Assembly (NCBI GenBank): GCA_937124525.1
Contig: CAKZLA010000022.1
Coordinates: forward strand, 1-13,120
Origin: an uncultured Desulfobacterium sp.
GTDB taxonomy: Bacteria; Desulfobacterota; Desulfobacteria; Desulfobacterales; Desulfobacteraceae
Direction of reading: 5' to 3'
DNA: 13,120 bases
Shown: positions 1 through 5,953 of the stretch, one piece after another
Layout: each line of letters starts with the position of its first letter
Numbering within the stretch: position 1 is the first letter of the stretch
Program-made: the position numbers and the translations under genes
Notes under the pieces: generated by a model
The model's database searches: none
What the model saw: only the letters and a program-made list of their open reading frames with translations
What the model was told of the DNA's origin: nothing

Positions 1-252
1 CAATTGGCCGGTTCCTATTGCCCATCGGGGGGGCTCTGCTGAGGCAAACTTGGAGGCTACCTTTTCATATAAAAAATCACCACGGGTTGCTCCATATTCT
101 GACCTGGGGCCGCCCACAACAAAAATTGAAACTCTTATGATTCCAGGTTTTTGGTTGGGCTCTAATTATGGAACTGCCAAGAACAGATCCCATTTGCCCC
201 GTAAAGCGTCTACAAAATTTCATCAACGAGTATAAAAAAAGGAGACGCCTTC

Positions 253-1395
253 ATGAAAATTGTTTATAATGTTACCTTGCTGATTGGTTTGATTGTCGCG
301 GGTTACCTGATTCAGAACGCATTTGTTGAACAGGAGGTAAACGCCATGGATGAAAATCATAGCACTTTGGAGAAAGCCACATTTGCCGGGGGATGCTTCT
401 GGTGCATGGAGCATCCCTTTGAAAAAATGGACGGTGTTCAATCTGTCGTCCCAGGATATGCCGGGGGACATCTGGAAAATCCCACATATGAAGATGTCTC
501 CTCGGGCAGCAGTGGCCACCTTGAGGTGGTGCAGATCTCCTTTGATCCGAAAAAAATCAGTTATGAAACCCTTTTAAACGTATTCTGGCAGCAGATCGAC
601 CCCACGGATGATGGCGGGTCCTTTGTGGATCGAGGAGCCCAGTACGGCTCGGCCATTTTTTATCATACCGAAATCCAGAAAGGCCTGGCAGAGAATGCCA
701 GGGAAGCACTTGAGCGATCAGGGGTTTTCAAGGACCCGGTTGCCACTGTGATTCGCCCCCTTGACACCTTTTATCCTGCCGAAACCTATCATCAGGATTA
801 TTACAAAAAAAATCCCCTGCGATATAAATTTTACCGGGGGGGCTCGGGCAGGGACTCTTTTATTAAGAAAAACTGGAACCAGAGCGCCCTGGAAAGATTT
901 GAAGCCCAACTTAAAATCAACACGGCGGGGGGCACGGCATCAACGGTGGAGACAGAGTTTGTTAAGCCCTCGGATGGACAGTTGAAGAAAAAATTGACTC
1001 CCTTACAGTACGATGTGACCCAGAAAGAGGGAACAGAACGGGCCTTTGACAATGAATATTGGGATAATAAACTTCCGGGGATCTACGTGGATATTGTCTC
1101 TGGAGAGCCACTTTTCAGTTCCACGGATAAATTTGTTTCTGGAACGGGGTGGCCCAGTTTTATCCGGCCCATTGAGGGAGGTGAAGTGATTGAAAAAACA
1201 GACAAACATCTTGTTTTTGCCACCCGCACCGAGGTGAGAAGCCCCCTGGCGGATTCCCATCTGGGGCATGTCTTTGACGATGGACCGGCCCCCACGGGGT
1301 TGCGGTACTGCATCAACTCGGCCTCTTTGCGCTTTATTCCCCGGGAAGATCTTGAAAAAGAGGGATATGGACAATATTTGAAATTGTTTGAATAA
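253..1395 (+). CDS. msrAB: Bifunctional peptide methionine sulfoxide reductase MsrA-MsrB
   Basis: This 380-residue fusion repairs oxidised methionine: the MsrA domain reduces the S-sulfoxide and the MsrB domain the R-sulfoxide. The MsrA signature GCFWC lies at residues 47-51, with Cys48 as the expected nucleophile. The MsrB signature [11 protein letters not shown] is near the C-terminus, with Cys353 as its nucleophile. A hydrophobic segment at about residues 7-22 looks like a membrane anchor or uncleaved signal, so the long form should be exported or tethered. Only three cysteines exist (48, 51, 353). The MsrB half lacks the two zinc-binding CxxC pairs and has SGTGWPSF where many family members have a resolving Cys. 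The start at 253 has AAGGAG eight bases upstream. A second in-frame ATG at 346 has an even better ribosome site. The gene stands alone; hairpins follow the stop. Confidence 0.95.
   Translation: MKIVYNVTLLIGLIVAGYLIQNAFVEQEVNAMDENHSTLEKATFAGGCFWCMEHPFEKMDGVQSVVPGYAGGHLENPTYEDVSSGSSGHLEVVQISFDPKKISYETLLNVFWQQIDPTDDGGSFVDRGAQYGSAIFYHTEIQKGLAENAREALERSGVFKDPVATVIRPLDTFYPAETYHQDYYKKNPLRYKFYRGGSGRDSFIKKNWNQSALERFEAQLKINTAGGTASTVETEFVKPSDGQLKKKLTPLQYDVTQKEGTERAFDNEYWDNKLPGIYVDIVSGEPLFSSTDKFVSGTGWPSFIRPIEGGEVIEKTDKHLVFATRTEVRSPLADSHLGHVFDDGPAPTGLRYCINSASLRFIPREDLEKEGYGQYLKLFE
332..348 (+). promoter_or_regulatory. Strong internal ribosome binding site and in-frame second start of msrAB
   Basis: AGGAGGT at 332-338 is followed by a 7-base spacer and ATG at 346, in frame with msrAB (Met32). 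Initiation here would give a protein without the hydrophobic N-terminus, starting [13 protein letters not shown] just before the MsrA domain. The site is seen directly; its use in the cell is inference. Confidence 0.55.
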
Positions 1396-1401
1396 CTGCC
1401 A

Positions 1402-1465
1402 TGGGCAGACCACTGTCCTTCAGCTTGGCCTGCCCACAACATGGGGCAGAAATGGGTTCTGCCCC
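1402..1465. repeat. REP-like double palindrome downstream of msrAB
   Basis: Two hairpins lie in tandem just after the msrAB stop. TGGGCAG (1402-1408) pairs with CTGCCCA (1430-1436). GGGGCAGAA (1443-1451) pairs perfectly with TTCTGCCCC (1457-1465) across a 5-base loop. No T-run follows, so a classical intrinsic terminator is unlikely. GC-rich palindromes of this GGGGCAG...CTGCCCC type resemble bacterial intergenic REP elements. It may still end or stabilise the msrAB transcript. Confidence 0.5.
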
Positions 1466-1490
1466 TACGTTATTGATATTTGTATTGCAC

Positions 1491-1563
1491 CTTAGATTCT
1501 TATCTCTTATTTTCGTGTTATTTTGGCAAGAGAATCAACAAAGCCTTTTTGGTTCTGGCTTGT
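1491..1563 (+). repeat. 73-bp dispersed repeat, copy 1
   Basis: This stretch matches 5373-5445 in the same orientation at 71 of 73 positions by eye; the only differences fall just after TTATCT. Inside are two weak inverted repeats, GATTCT with AGAATC and AAGCC with GGCTT. No open frame is conserved. In both copies a motif AGGG(A/T)CTCGG follows downstream, 8 bp away here and about 207 bp away at the other copy. Confidence 0.8.
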
Positions 1564-1571
1564 CTATGTTA

Positions 1572-1669
1572 GGGACTCGGTAAAAATTAATTACCCCAAA
1601 AACATGTTAAGTCATTGTACTCCCATGAATAAAAGCTGAAATTGGGGTAATTATTAAATCCCGAGTCCC
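1572..1669. mobile_element. MITE-like palindromic element upstream of iorA
   Basis: A 98-bp segment has terminal inverted repeats: GGGACTCGG at the left end and CCGAGTCCC at the right end. A second matched block lies inside, ATTACCCCAA (1590-1599) with TTGGGGTAAT (1642-1651). The 9 bp between the blocks is poorly conserved. TTA flanks both ends (1569-1571 and 1670-1672), consistent with a 3-bp target duplication. There is no coding capacity. It ends 43 bp before the iorA start, so iorA must be transcribed through it or from within it. A related single arm is at 5652-5681. It could instead be a regulatory hairpin. Confidence 0.5.
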
Positions 1670-1712
1670 TTAGTTTACCAGGACTTTCATATAAAAACTT
1701 TGGGAGATGGAA

Positions 1713-3578
1713 ATGGAAAAACTTGGCGATATGCTTATCCGGAAAAAGTCCTTTCAAGAGATGGTCATGGGAAACACCGCTGTTGTTCGAGCCATGGTGG
1801 AGGCGGGGACCCAGGTGGTGACCTCCTATCCCGGTTCCCCCACCCCTGAAATCGCAACGGCCATCAACAGTATCCCGGGGGAAAAAAGACCTTTTTATTT
1901 TGAGTTTTCCGTTAACGAAAAAGTGGCCACTGAAGTTGCCTTTGGTGCAGCTCTTAACGGCAACCTTTCCACGGTTTTTTTTAAAAGTGTGGGACTTAAC
2001 GTGGCCCTGGACACCTTTGTTCAACTGGGATTGATGAATATTCCCGGAGGTATGGTGATCATCCTGGGGGATGACCCCGGGGCCAACTCTTCCCAGAATG
2101 AGCAGGATAATCGTAATATTTTCAGGATGTCCCGCATTGCAGTGCTGGAACCTGCATCACCCCAGGAGGTGTACCAATATTATCTTATGGCGGCAAAGCT
2201 GGCAAAGCAGGAGCACATCGCCGTGGTTTTGCGCCTTACCACCCATGTGTGCCATGCCAGGGAAACGGTGTCATTTGGAGAATTCGCCGGGGTTATGCCC
2301 TCCCATAGAATTGATTTCAGCCCGGAAAACGGACCTTATATCCCCATCGCCGCCCTGGCCCTGGAGATGAAACGCACATCCCTTGCCAAGATTCCCCGCA
2401 TCATGGCCTTTGCAGGGGAACAGGAGTTAAACACCCTTATTCCCGGATACAACAACACCCAGCATCGCGGGGTCATCACCCAGGGGCTTACCTGTCGATC
2501 CTTGCAGGATGTACTCCAGGGAGGAGACGTAGCTCCGGATATCCTGAAGCTTGGCATGGTGTATCCCATGGATACCAAAGGTGTTGTGGATTTTTTAAAG
2601 GCCCACACCCAGGTGCTGATTCTGGAAGAGCTGGATGACATCCATGAAAAAGAGATAAAAGCCCTTGCCTTTGAGGAGGGGATTTCTGTGAAAATTCTGG
2701 GTAAAAACGATGACGAAGATTTTATTGGTGAGTATACCCCGGACAAGGTACTCAAGGTGCTCCAGGGGATGTGGCCGGATCTTGTGCAACACCATGCAAA
2801 GCCAGAGGAAAAATGGTGTCCGGATATACTTGTTGACGTGCCCCCGCGTCCGGCCCAGATGTGTCCGGGCTGCGGTCATCGAAGTGCCTTTCATGCCATT
2901 AAAAAAGCCCTGGGGGACAATGATATCACCGTGGCAGACATCGGTTGCCACACTTTGGGGTTTCTTCCCCCATATGAAATGGGGCAGGTGCTGTTGTGCA
3001 TGGGGGCATCCCCGGGTATTGCATCGGGGTTGTCTCTTTTTAATACCCAAAGAAGGGTGGTGGCCTTTATTGGGGATTCTACCTTTTTTCATGCCGGATT
3101 GCCCGGTATCATGAATACCCTTTTCAACCATCACAATATCACCCTGATTATCATGGAAAACGGCACCACGGCCATGACCGGACACCAGGACCATGCCGGC
3201 CGTGAAATTCCCATTGAGTCCCTTTTAAAAGGGCTGGGAATTGAGCATATTTTTTCCTGCGATACCTATCAGCAATCCACCCTCACCGAACATGTAACAG
3301 CTGCCATGGCCGTTGACGGATTAAGTGTGGTCATTGCAAAACACCCCTGCATGTTGAAGTTTACCCGGGCTCAGATGAAAAAACCGGGATTTGTCTCCCG
3401 CCATGTAAAAATAGATGATGAGCTTTGCAATCAGTCCCATTTCTGTGTGGAGACCTTTGGGTGTCCCTCGTTTGTGAGACATGCTGACGGCAGTGTGGGT
3501 GTTAACCATGACCTTTGCATTGGGGATGGTTCCTGTAGACCGGTTTGCCCGGAAAAGGCCATTGCGATATATCAATAA
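1713..3578 (+). CDS. iorA: Indolepyruvate ferredoxin oxidoreductase, alpha subunit
   Basis: This is the thiamine-diphosphate subunit of the enzyme that oxidatively decarboxylates aryl pyruvates (indolepyruvate, phenylpyruvate, hydroxyphenylpyruvate) to acyl-CoA while reducing ferredoxin, in the cytoplasm. In order it shows an N-terminal 2-oxoacid oxidoreductase domain (SYPGSPTPE near residue 40, GDDPGANSSQNEQDNR), CPGCGH at about 384-389, DIGCHTLGFLPPYE and CMGASPGIASG, a cofactor motif GDSTFFHAG from about 454, then ENGTTAMTGHQ, and a C-terminal ferredoxin domain. The length of 621 residues is normal for the family. ATG 1713 is preferred because GGGAG at 1702-1706 sits 6 bases upstream; ATG 1707 abuts that GGGAG. 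Each ferredoxin motif lacks one cysteine: C572-x2-Ser575-x2-C578-x5-C584 and C602-x2-Asp605-x2-C608-x3-C612. iorB follows after 34 bp. Confidence 0.95.
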   Translation: MEKLGDMLIRKKSFQEMVMGNTAVVRAMVEAGTQVVTSYPGSPTPEIATAINSIPGEKRPFYFEFSVNEKVATEVAFGAALNGNLSTVFFKSVGLNVALDTFVQLGLMNIPGGMVIILGDDPGANSSQNEQDNRNIFRMSRIAVLEPASPQEVYQYYLMAAKLAKQEHIAVVLRLTTHVCHARETVSFGEFAGVMPSHRIDFSPENGPYIPIAALALEMKRTSLAKIPRIMAFAGEQELNTLIPGYNNTQHRGVITQGLTCRSLQDVLQGGDVAPDILKLGMVYPMDTKGVVDFLKAHTQVLILEELDDIHEKEIKALAFEEGISVKILGKNDDEDFIGEYTPDKVLKVLQGMWPDLVQHHAKPEEKWCPDILVDVPPRPAQMCPGCGHRSAFHAIKKALGDNDITVADIGCHTLGFLPPYEMGQVLLCMGASPGIASGLSLFNTQRRVVAFIGDSTFFHAGLPGIMNTLFNHHNITLIIMENGTTAMTGHQDHAGREIPIESLLKGLGIEHIFSCDTYQQSTLTEHVTAAMAVDGLSVVIAKHPCMLKFTRAQMKKPGFVSRHVKIDDELCNQSHFCVETFGCPSFVRHADGSVGVNHDLCIGDGSCRPVCPEKAIAIYQ

Positions 3579-3612
3579 TTGCTATTTTTTTCCAAAAGGA
3601 GCATGGAACAAA

Positions 3613-4212
3613 ATGACCAACACCTTTAATATTCATATGACAGGCGTGGGAGGACAGGGCATTGGGCTGCTCAGCCAGACACTGCTTCGTGCCATTGATT
3701 GTGCCGGTATTCATGCCATTGCCGTGGATACCCATGGGCTTGCCCAGCGGGGCGGCATGGTGGTTTCCCGGATTCGCATGGGCGAAAATGTTTTTTCTCC
3801 CTTGATCATGGCCCATTGTGCAGATCTTGTCCTTGGCATGGAGATCCATGAAGCCCTGAGGGGTGCCCACACTGCCCTGAAAAAAAGCGGAACACTGTGT
3901 TATCTGAATGTGGCTTGGCAACCCCTGGCCGTGCGCCTGGGACAGGCAGATCCGGTGACGGAGAAGGAGATAAAAACAGTTTGTGAGCACATGAATGTAA
4001 GGAGAGTCCGGGTGGATTCAGGCACCATTGAAGATCCCCGCATGCAGAACATGGCTCTGGTTGGCACCATTGCCGCCAATAGGCTAATACCCGGTGTGGA
4101 TATGCGCCATTATCGCCAGGCCCTGGAGGCCCTTTTAACGGGATCGGTTCTGGAGAAAAATTTGGTCCTACTTGAATCCTGCGGAAAAGGGGCTGCACCC
4201 GGGCCGGACTGA
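3613..4212 (+). CDS. iorB: Indolepyruvate ferredoxin oxidoreductase, beta subunit
   Basis: This is the 199-residue partner of IorA and carries the gamma-type 2-oxoacid:ferredoxin oxidoreductase domain. The N-terminal signature GVGGQGIG is at residues 11-18, followed by THGLAQRGGMVVSRIRMG, the usual IorB motif. Length is typical. The start at 3613 is chosen because an AAAAGGAG ribosome site lies about a dozen bases upstream and the protein then begins directly before the family domain; the frame is open further upstream, but that part overlaps iorA and has no family similarity. It is the second gene of an iorAB operon. The last codons and the stop lie inside a large hairpin. No anomaly is seen in the subunit itself, which normally carries no iron-sulfur cluster. 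Confidence 0.95.
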   Translation: MTNTFNIHMTGVGGQGIGLLSQTLLRAIDCAGIHAIAVDTHGLAQRGGMVVSRIRMGENVFSPLIMAHCADLVLGMEIHEALRGAHTALKKSGTLCYLNVAWQPLAVRLGQADPVTEKEIKTVCEHMNVRRVRVDSGTIEDPRMQNMALVGTIAANRLIPGVDMRHYRQALEALLTGSVLEKNLVLLESCGKGAAPGPD

Positions 4213-4229
4213 AGCCGGTCCAGGTGCAG
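4193..4229. terminator. Hairpin between convergent iorB and hsp20
   Basis: CTGCACCCGGGCCGG (4193-4207) pairs with CCGGTCCAGGTGCAG (4215-4229) at 13 of 15 positions, with loop ACTGAAG. The iorB TGA stop lies in the loop. The two imperfect positions are one G-U wobble and one mismatch on either strand. No T-run follows on the plus strand; the minus strand continues into CCCCTTTTCC. It probably serves as a shared barrier between the two convergent units, though not as a textbook intrinsic terminator. Confidence 0.55.
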
Positions 4230-4240
4230 AAAGGTGATTG

Positions 4241-4627
4241 TCAGGCACTTTTGATCTCAATGCGCCGGGGCTTGGCCGCTTCTGATTTGGGCAGATGCAG
4301 TTTGAGAACTCCATCGGTCAATTCGGCGCTTACTTTTGCGATATCAATGCTCTGGGGCACTGAAAAGGCCCGTGTATATTCCACATCCCCAAACTCTTCC
4401 CAGGTGGTGGCACCGGCTTTTTCCATGCGACGAATACCGGTCAGATAGAGTTTCCCATTGTCCATATTAATGTTGATGTCCTTTTTCACAACCCCTGGCA
4501 TGTCTGTGTAAAGAAGAATTTCAGCTTCATTTTCAAATATATCCACCATGGGTCTGACGGATGGCAATTCATGGGTTTTTTCCATATGTTCCTCTTCCCT
4601 TTTCGTGATATTTTTGTTCTCACTCAT
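4241..4627 (-). CDS. Small heat shock protein (Hsp20/alpha-crystallin family), second of a pair
   Basis: This 128-residue cytoplasmic holdase chaperone binds unfolding proteins without ATP until DnaK or ClpB can refold them. The alpha-crystallin domain runs from about residue 25 to the end: VDIFENEAEILLYTDMPG opens it, and the conserved A-x-LTDGVLKLHLPK closes it, with DGVLKLHLPK at 105-114. The C-terminal I-x-I oligomerisation motif is IEI at 123-125. The N-terminal arm is short and charged. The start is supported by AAGGAG 7 bases upstream. It begins 20 bp after the stop of the other hsp20 gene, so the two are almost certainly co-transcribed. Such tandem pairs, often of different classes, are common in anaerobic Proteobacteria-like lineages and can form mixed oligomers, but that is inference here. 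Confidence 0.93.
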   Translation of the reverse strand: MSENKNITKREEEHMEKTHELPSVRPMVDIFENEAEILLYTDMPGVVKKDININMDNGKLYLTGIRRMEKAGATTWEEFGDVEYTRAFSVPQSIDIAKVSAELTDGVLKLHLPKSEAAKPRRIEIKSA

Positions 4628-4647
4628 GATAAATCTCCTTTTTATCC

Positions 4648-5094
4648 TTAGTTGACATTGATCAATTTGGGTTTTGCCGCTTCTGCTTTGGGCAGAGTGA
4701 GGGTCAAAATACCATCCGTCAAAACGGCCTCTACCTTGCTGCTGTCCACTTCTGATGGCAGGGTCATACTCCTTGAAAAATCAAAGGTTCCACGCTCTGA
4801 TCGGTGGATTGAATAACCCTCGGGCAGATCAGATTTCCGTTTGCCGCTGATTTCCAGATAATTGCCCTGGAGCTTGATGTTGAGATTTTCCTTGGCAAAT
4901 CCGGGAACCTCTGCACTAATGGCAAAACTATCACCTTTGTCATACAGGTTGGTTCTGGGGATTCCGTCGCTGAGAACCCAACTGGAAGTGTTCCCCCGGG
5001 CCCTGTTAAATTCGTTGGACAATCTGTCAAAGTTTCCCCTCATCAGATCCATCACTCCAAACATTCGATCGATGTCACTCCATCTTGTAAACAT
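4648..5094 (-). CDS. Small heat shock protein (Hsp20/alpha-crystallin family), first of a pair
   Basis: This 148-residue protein has an N-terminal region MFTRWSDIDRMFGVMDLMRG typical of class A bacterial Hsp20, then an alpha-crystallin domain from about residue 45 (NLYDKGDSFAISAEVPGF) to the end. The consensus DGILTLTLPK is at 127-136 and the C-terminus is LINVN, a weak variant of the I-x-I motif. The start at 5094 is chosen because GGAGGG lies 6 bases upstream; the frame is open to 5145, but that extension lacks family similarity. It is the first gene of the hsp20 operon, with a leader of about 150 nt. The LPK-x-EAAKP block near the C-terminus also occurs in the neighbouring paralogue, which suggests duplication. 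Confidence 0.93.
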   Translation of the reverse strand: MFTRWSDIDRMFGVMDLMRGNFDRLSNEFNRARGNTSSWVLSDGIPRTNLYDKGDSFAISAEVPGFAKENLNIKLQGNYLEISGKRKSDLPEGYSIHRSERGTFDFSRSMTLPSEVDSSKVEAVLTDGILTLTLPKAEAAKPKLINVN

Positions 5095-5249
5095 AATGCG
5101 CCCTCCATGATTTATTGTTTGTTTTTGAAACTCAACCAGTCCCATGGATTTGCTGTTTTTAAAAGTTTTCTTGATTCTGGCTCTGTTGTTGTCTCAAACA
5201 GCAATTTGTTTCCAGGTTGTTTTTTGTTCCATCAATTTCACTTGAACAA

Positions 5250-5277
5250 ATAATAATACCATAAAAGCATGAGTCAA
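5250..5277 (-). promoter_or_regulatory. Candidate sigma-70 promoter for the hsp20 pair
   Basis: On the minus strand TTGACT (5272-5277) is followed after 16 bases by TATTAT (5250-5255), five of six matches in each box. It points toward hsp20 at 5094 and would leave a 5' leader of roughly 150 nt. I saw no convincing CTTGAA...CCCCAT sigma-32 site or CIRCE inverted repeat nearby. Confidence 0.4.
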
Positions 5278-5372
5278 TATATTTTCATTATTTTTTATTA
5301 AAATTATCTAAAAGTAATGAGGATGAGCTCATGTATCTGTGACTTCAAACGTCTCTTGGATGGGACTACCTG

Positions 5373-5445
5373 CTTAGATTCTTATCTTTGATTTTCGTGT
5401 TATTTTGGCAAGAGAATCAACAAAGCCTTTTTGGTTCTGGCTTGT
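5373..5445 (+). repeat. 73-bp dispersed repeat, copy 2
   Basis: This is the near-identical partner of 1491-1563 (71 of 73 bases). It starts a spacer of about 580 bp with no credible gene. After this copy the sequence diverges at once into TATGGTTAGG, whereas copy 1 runs TCTATGTTAGGG straight into the palindromic element. Confidence 0.8.
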
Positions 5446-5458
5446 ATGGTTAGGTTCT

Positions 5459-5525
5459 GGGAGATGATTGTGGGAAAATGGGAGGCAGGTTTGGCCTATT
5501 GTGCCAAAAAGTCTAAATTAGAAAA
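5459..5525 (+). repeat. Intergenic repeat modules shared with two other spacers
   Basis: Two modules are recognisable. GGGAGATGATTGT...GGGAAAATGGGAGG (5459-5486) resembles GGGAGATGTTTGTTGGCAGG plus AAAATGG at 12735-12760. The segment 5497-5525, centred on GCCAAAAAGT, matches 10586-10614 at 26 of 29 bases. The surrounding 71-codon open frame (5431-5646) is made of such repeat pieces and is not called as a gene. Confidence 0.4.
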
Positions 5526-5609
5526 ACAAGGCTGGCTGTTTTGCATGGATAGGCCCGAACAAGCAAATCCCGGTCATCGCTATCTGCTTGGTTATGGGCT
5601 GTCTTTGTC

Positions 5610-5644
5610 ATGGGTAAATCCGGGTGGAAACCGAATTTACCCAT
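5610..5644. repeat. Hairpin in the adh-hsp20 spacer
   Basis: ATGGGTAAATCCGG (5610-5623) and CCGAATTTACCCAT (5631-5644) pair at 13 of 14 positions around a 7-base loop, GTGGAAA. No T-run follows. It lies immediately before the AGGGTCTCGG repeat arm, with no gene that it would obviously terminate. Confidence 0.6.
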
Positions 5645-5651
5645 AACAGTC

Positions 5652-5681
5652 AGGGTCTCGGAGGCAAACAATTACGCCAAT
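5652..5681 (+). repeat. Single arm related to the palindromic element upstream of iorA
   Basis: AGGGTCTCGG, nine unmatched bases, then ATTACGCCAA reproduces the spacing of the arms at 1571-1599 and 1642-1670 (AGGG(A)CTCGG, nine bases, ATTACCCCAA) with one change in each block. GAATTTCAGC lies a little downstream, similar to the interior of the complete element read from its right end. It looks like a decayed or partial copy. Confidence 0.4.
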
Positions 5682-5723
5682 ATGGCTTAGAATTTCAGCG
5701 TGTATCCAAGGCTCTTATATAGA

Positions 5724-5862
5724 CTCGATGGTCAAGTTCGTGGGCTTGACTCTTGAAAAAAGGGGGTCAGGAAAACGGGTTCAGGCTTGGTTTATGGGCG
5801 TTATTAATACCAAGTCTGAGCCCTCCCCCATATATGTCAACATAAAAAACTTAACCATCGAG
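5724..5862. repeat. 139-nt nested hairpin element
   Basis: Four stems nest in register. CTCGATGGTCAAGTT (5724-5738) pairs with AACTTAACCATCGAG (5848-5862), 14 of 15. TTGAC (5746-5750) pairs with GTCAA (5836-5840). GGGGG (5762-5766) pairs with CCCCC (5825-5829). GGGTTCAGGCTTGGT (5777-5791) pairs with ACCAAGTCTGAGCCC (5809-5823) over a 17-base loop; its two non-Watson-Crick positions are G-U pairs in a plus-strand RNA. There is no coding frame and no clear target duplication. It may be a structured RNA, a folded repeat element or a remnant; function is unknown. Confidence 0.65.
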
Positions 5863-5881
5863 ATTCAGGGATTGGGTTGAC

Positions 5882-5947
5882 TTTCGGGCCTGGCCATTGG
5901 TAAAGCAAATTCGTGGGTAAAAAATGCTCATGGCACAAGGCCCGAAA
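5882..5947. repeat. Inverted repeat just downstream of the alcohol dehydrogenase
   Basis: TTTCGGGCC (5882-5890) and GGCCCGAAA (5939-5947) are perfect complements, with GGCCAT and ATGGC continuing the pairing inward. It starts 6 bp past the adh stop on the minus strand. No T-run follows, so it may be a 3'-end stabilising hairpin rather than an intrinsic terminator. Confidence 0.5.
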
Positions 5948-5953
5948 TCCGTA

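Noticed and set aside
2..235. Open plus-strand frame running in from the left edge, with a short PIAHRGGSAEANLEATF stretch that recalls the start of glycerophosphodiester phosphodiesterases
   Set aside because: The similarity covers only about 17 residues and does not continue into the catalytic ELDV region; the rest looks non-coding. It could be a degraded fragment, but the evidence is too thin to call.
1491..1580. The 73-bp repeat as an integron attC site
   Set aside because: There is dyad symmetry and a GTTAGG-like motif after the repeat, but no matched RYYYAAC/GTTRRRY core pair and no integrase or cassette layout.
5094..5300. Sigma-32 promoter or CIRCE operator for the hsp20 pair
   Set aside because: No CTTGAA-N-CCCCAT pair in the right orientation and no TTAGCACTC inverted repeat was found; the sigma-70-like site fits better.
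5431..5646. 71-codon plus-strand open frame in the hsp20-adh spacer
   Set aside because: It is assembled from dispersed repeat pieces and a hairpin, lacks a clear ribosome site, and has no recognisable domain.
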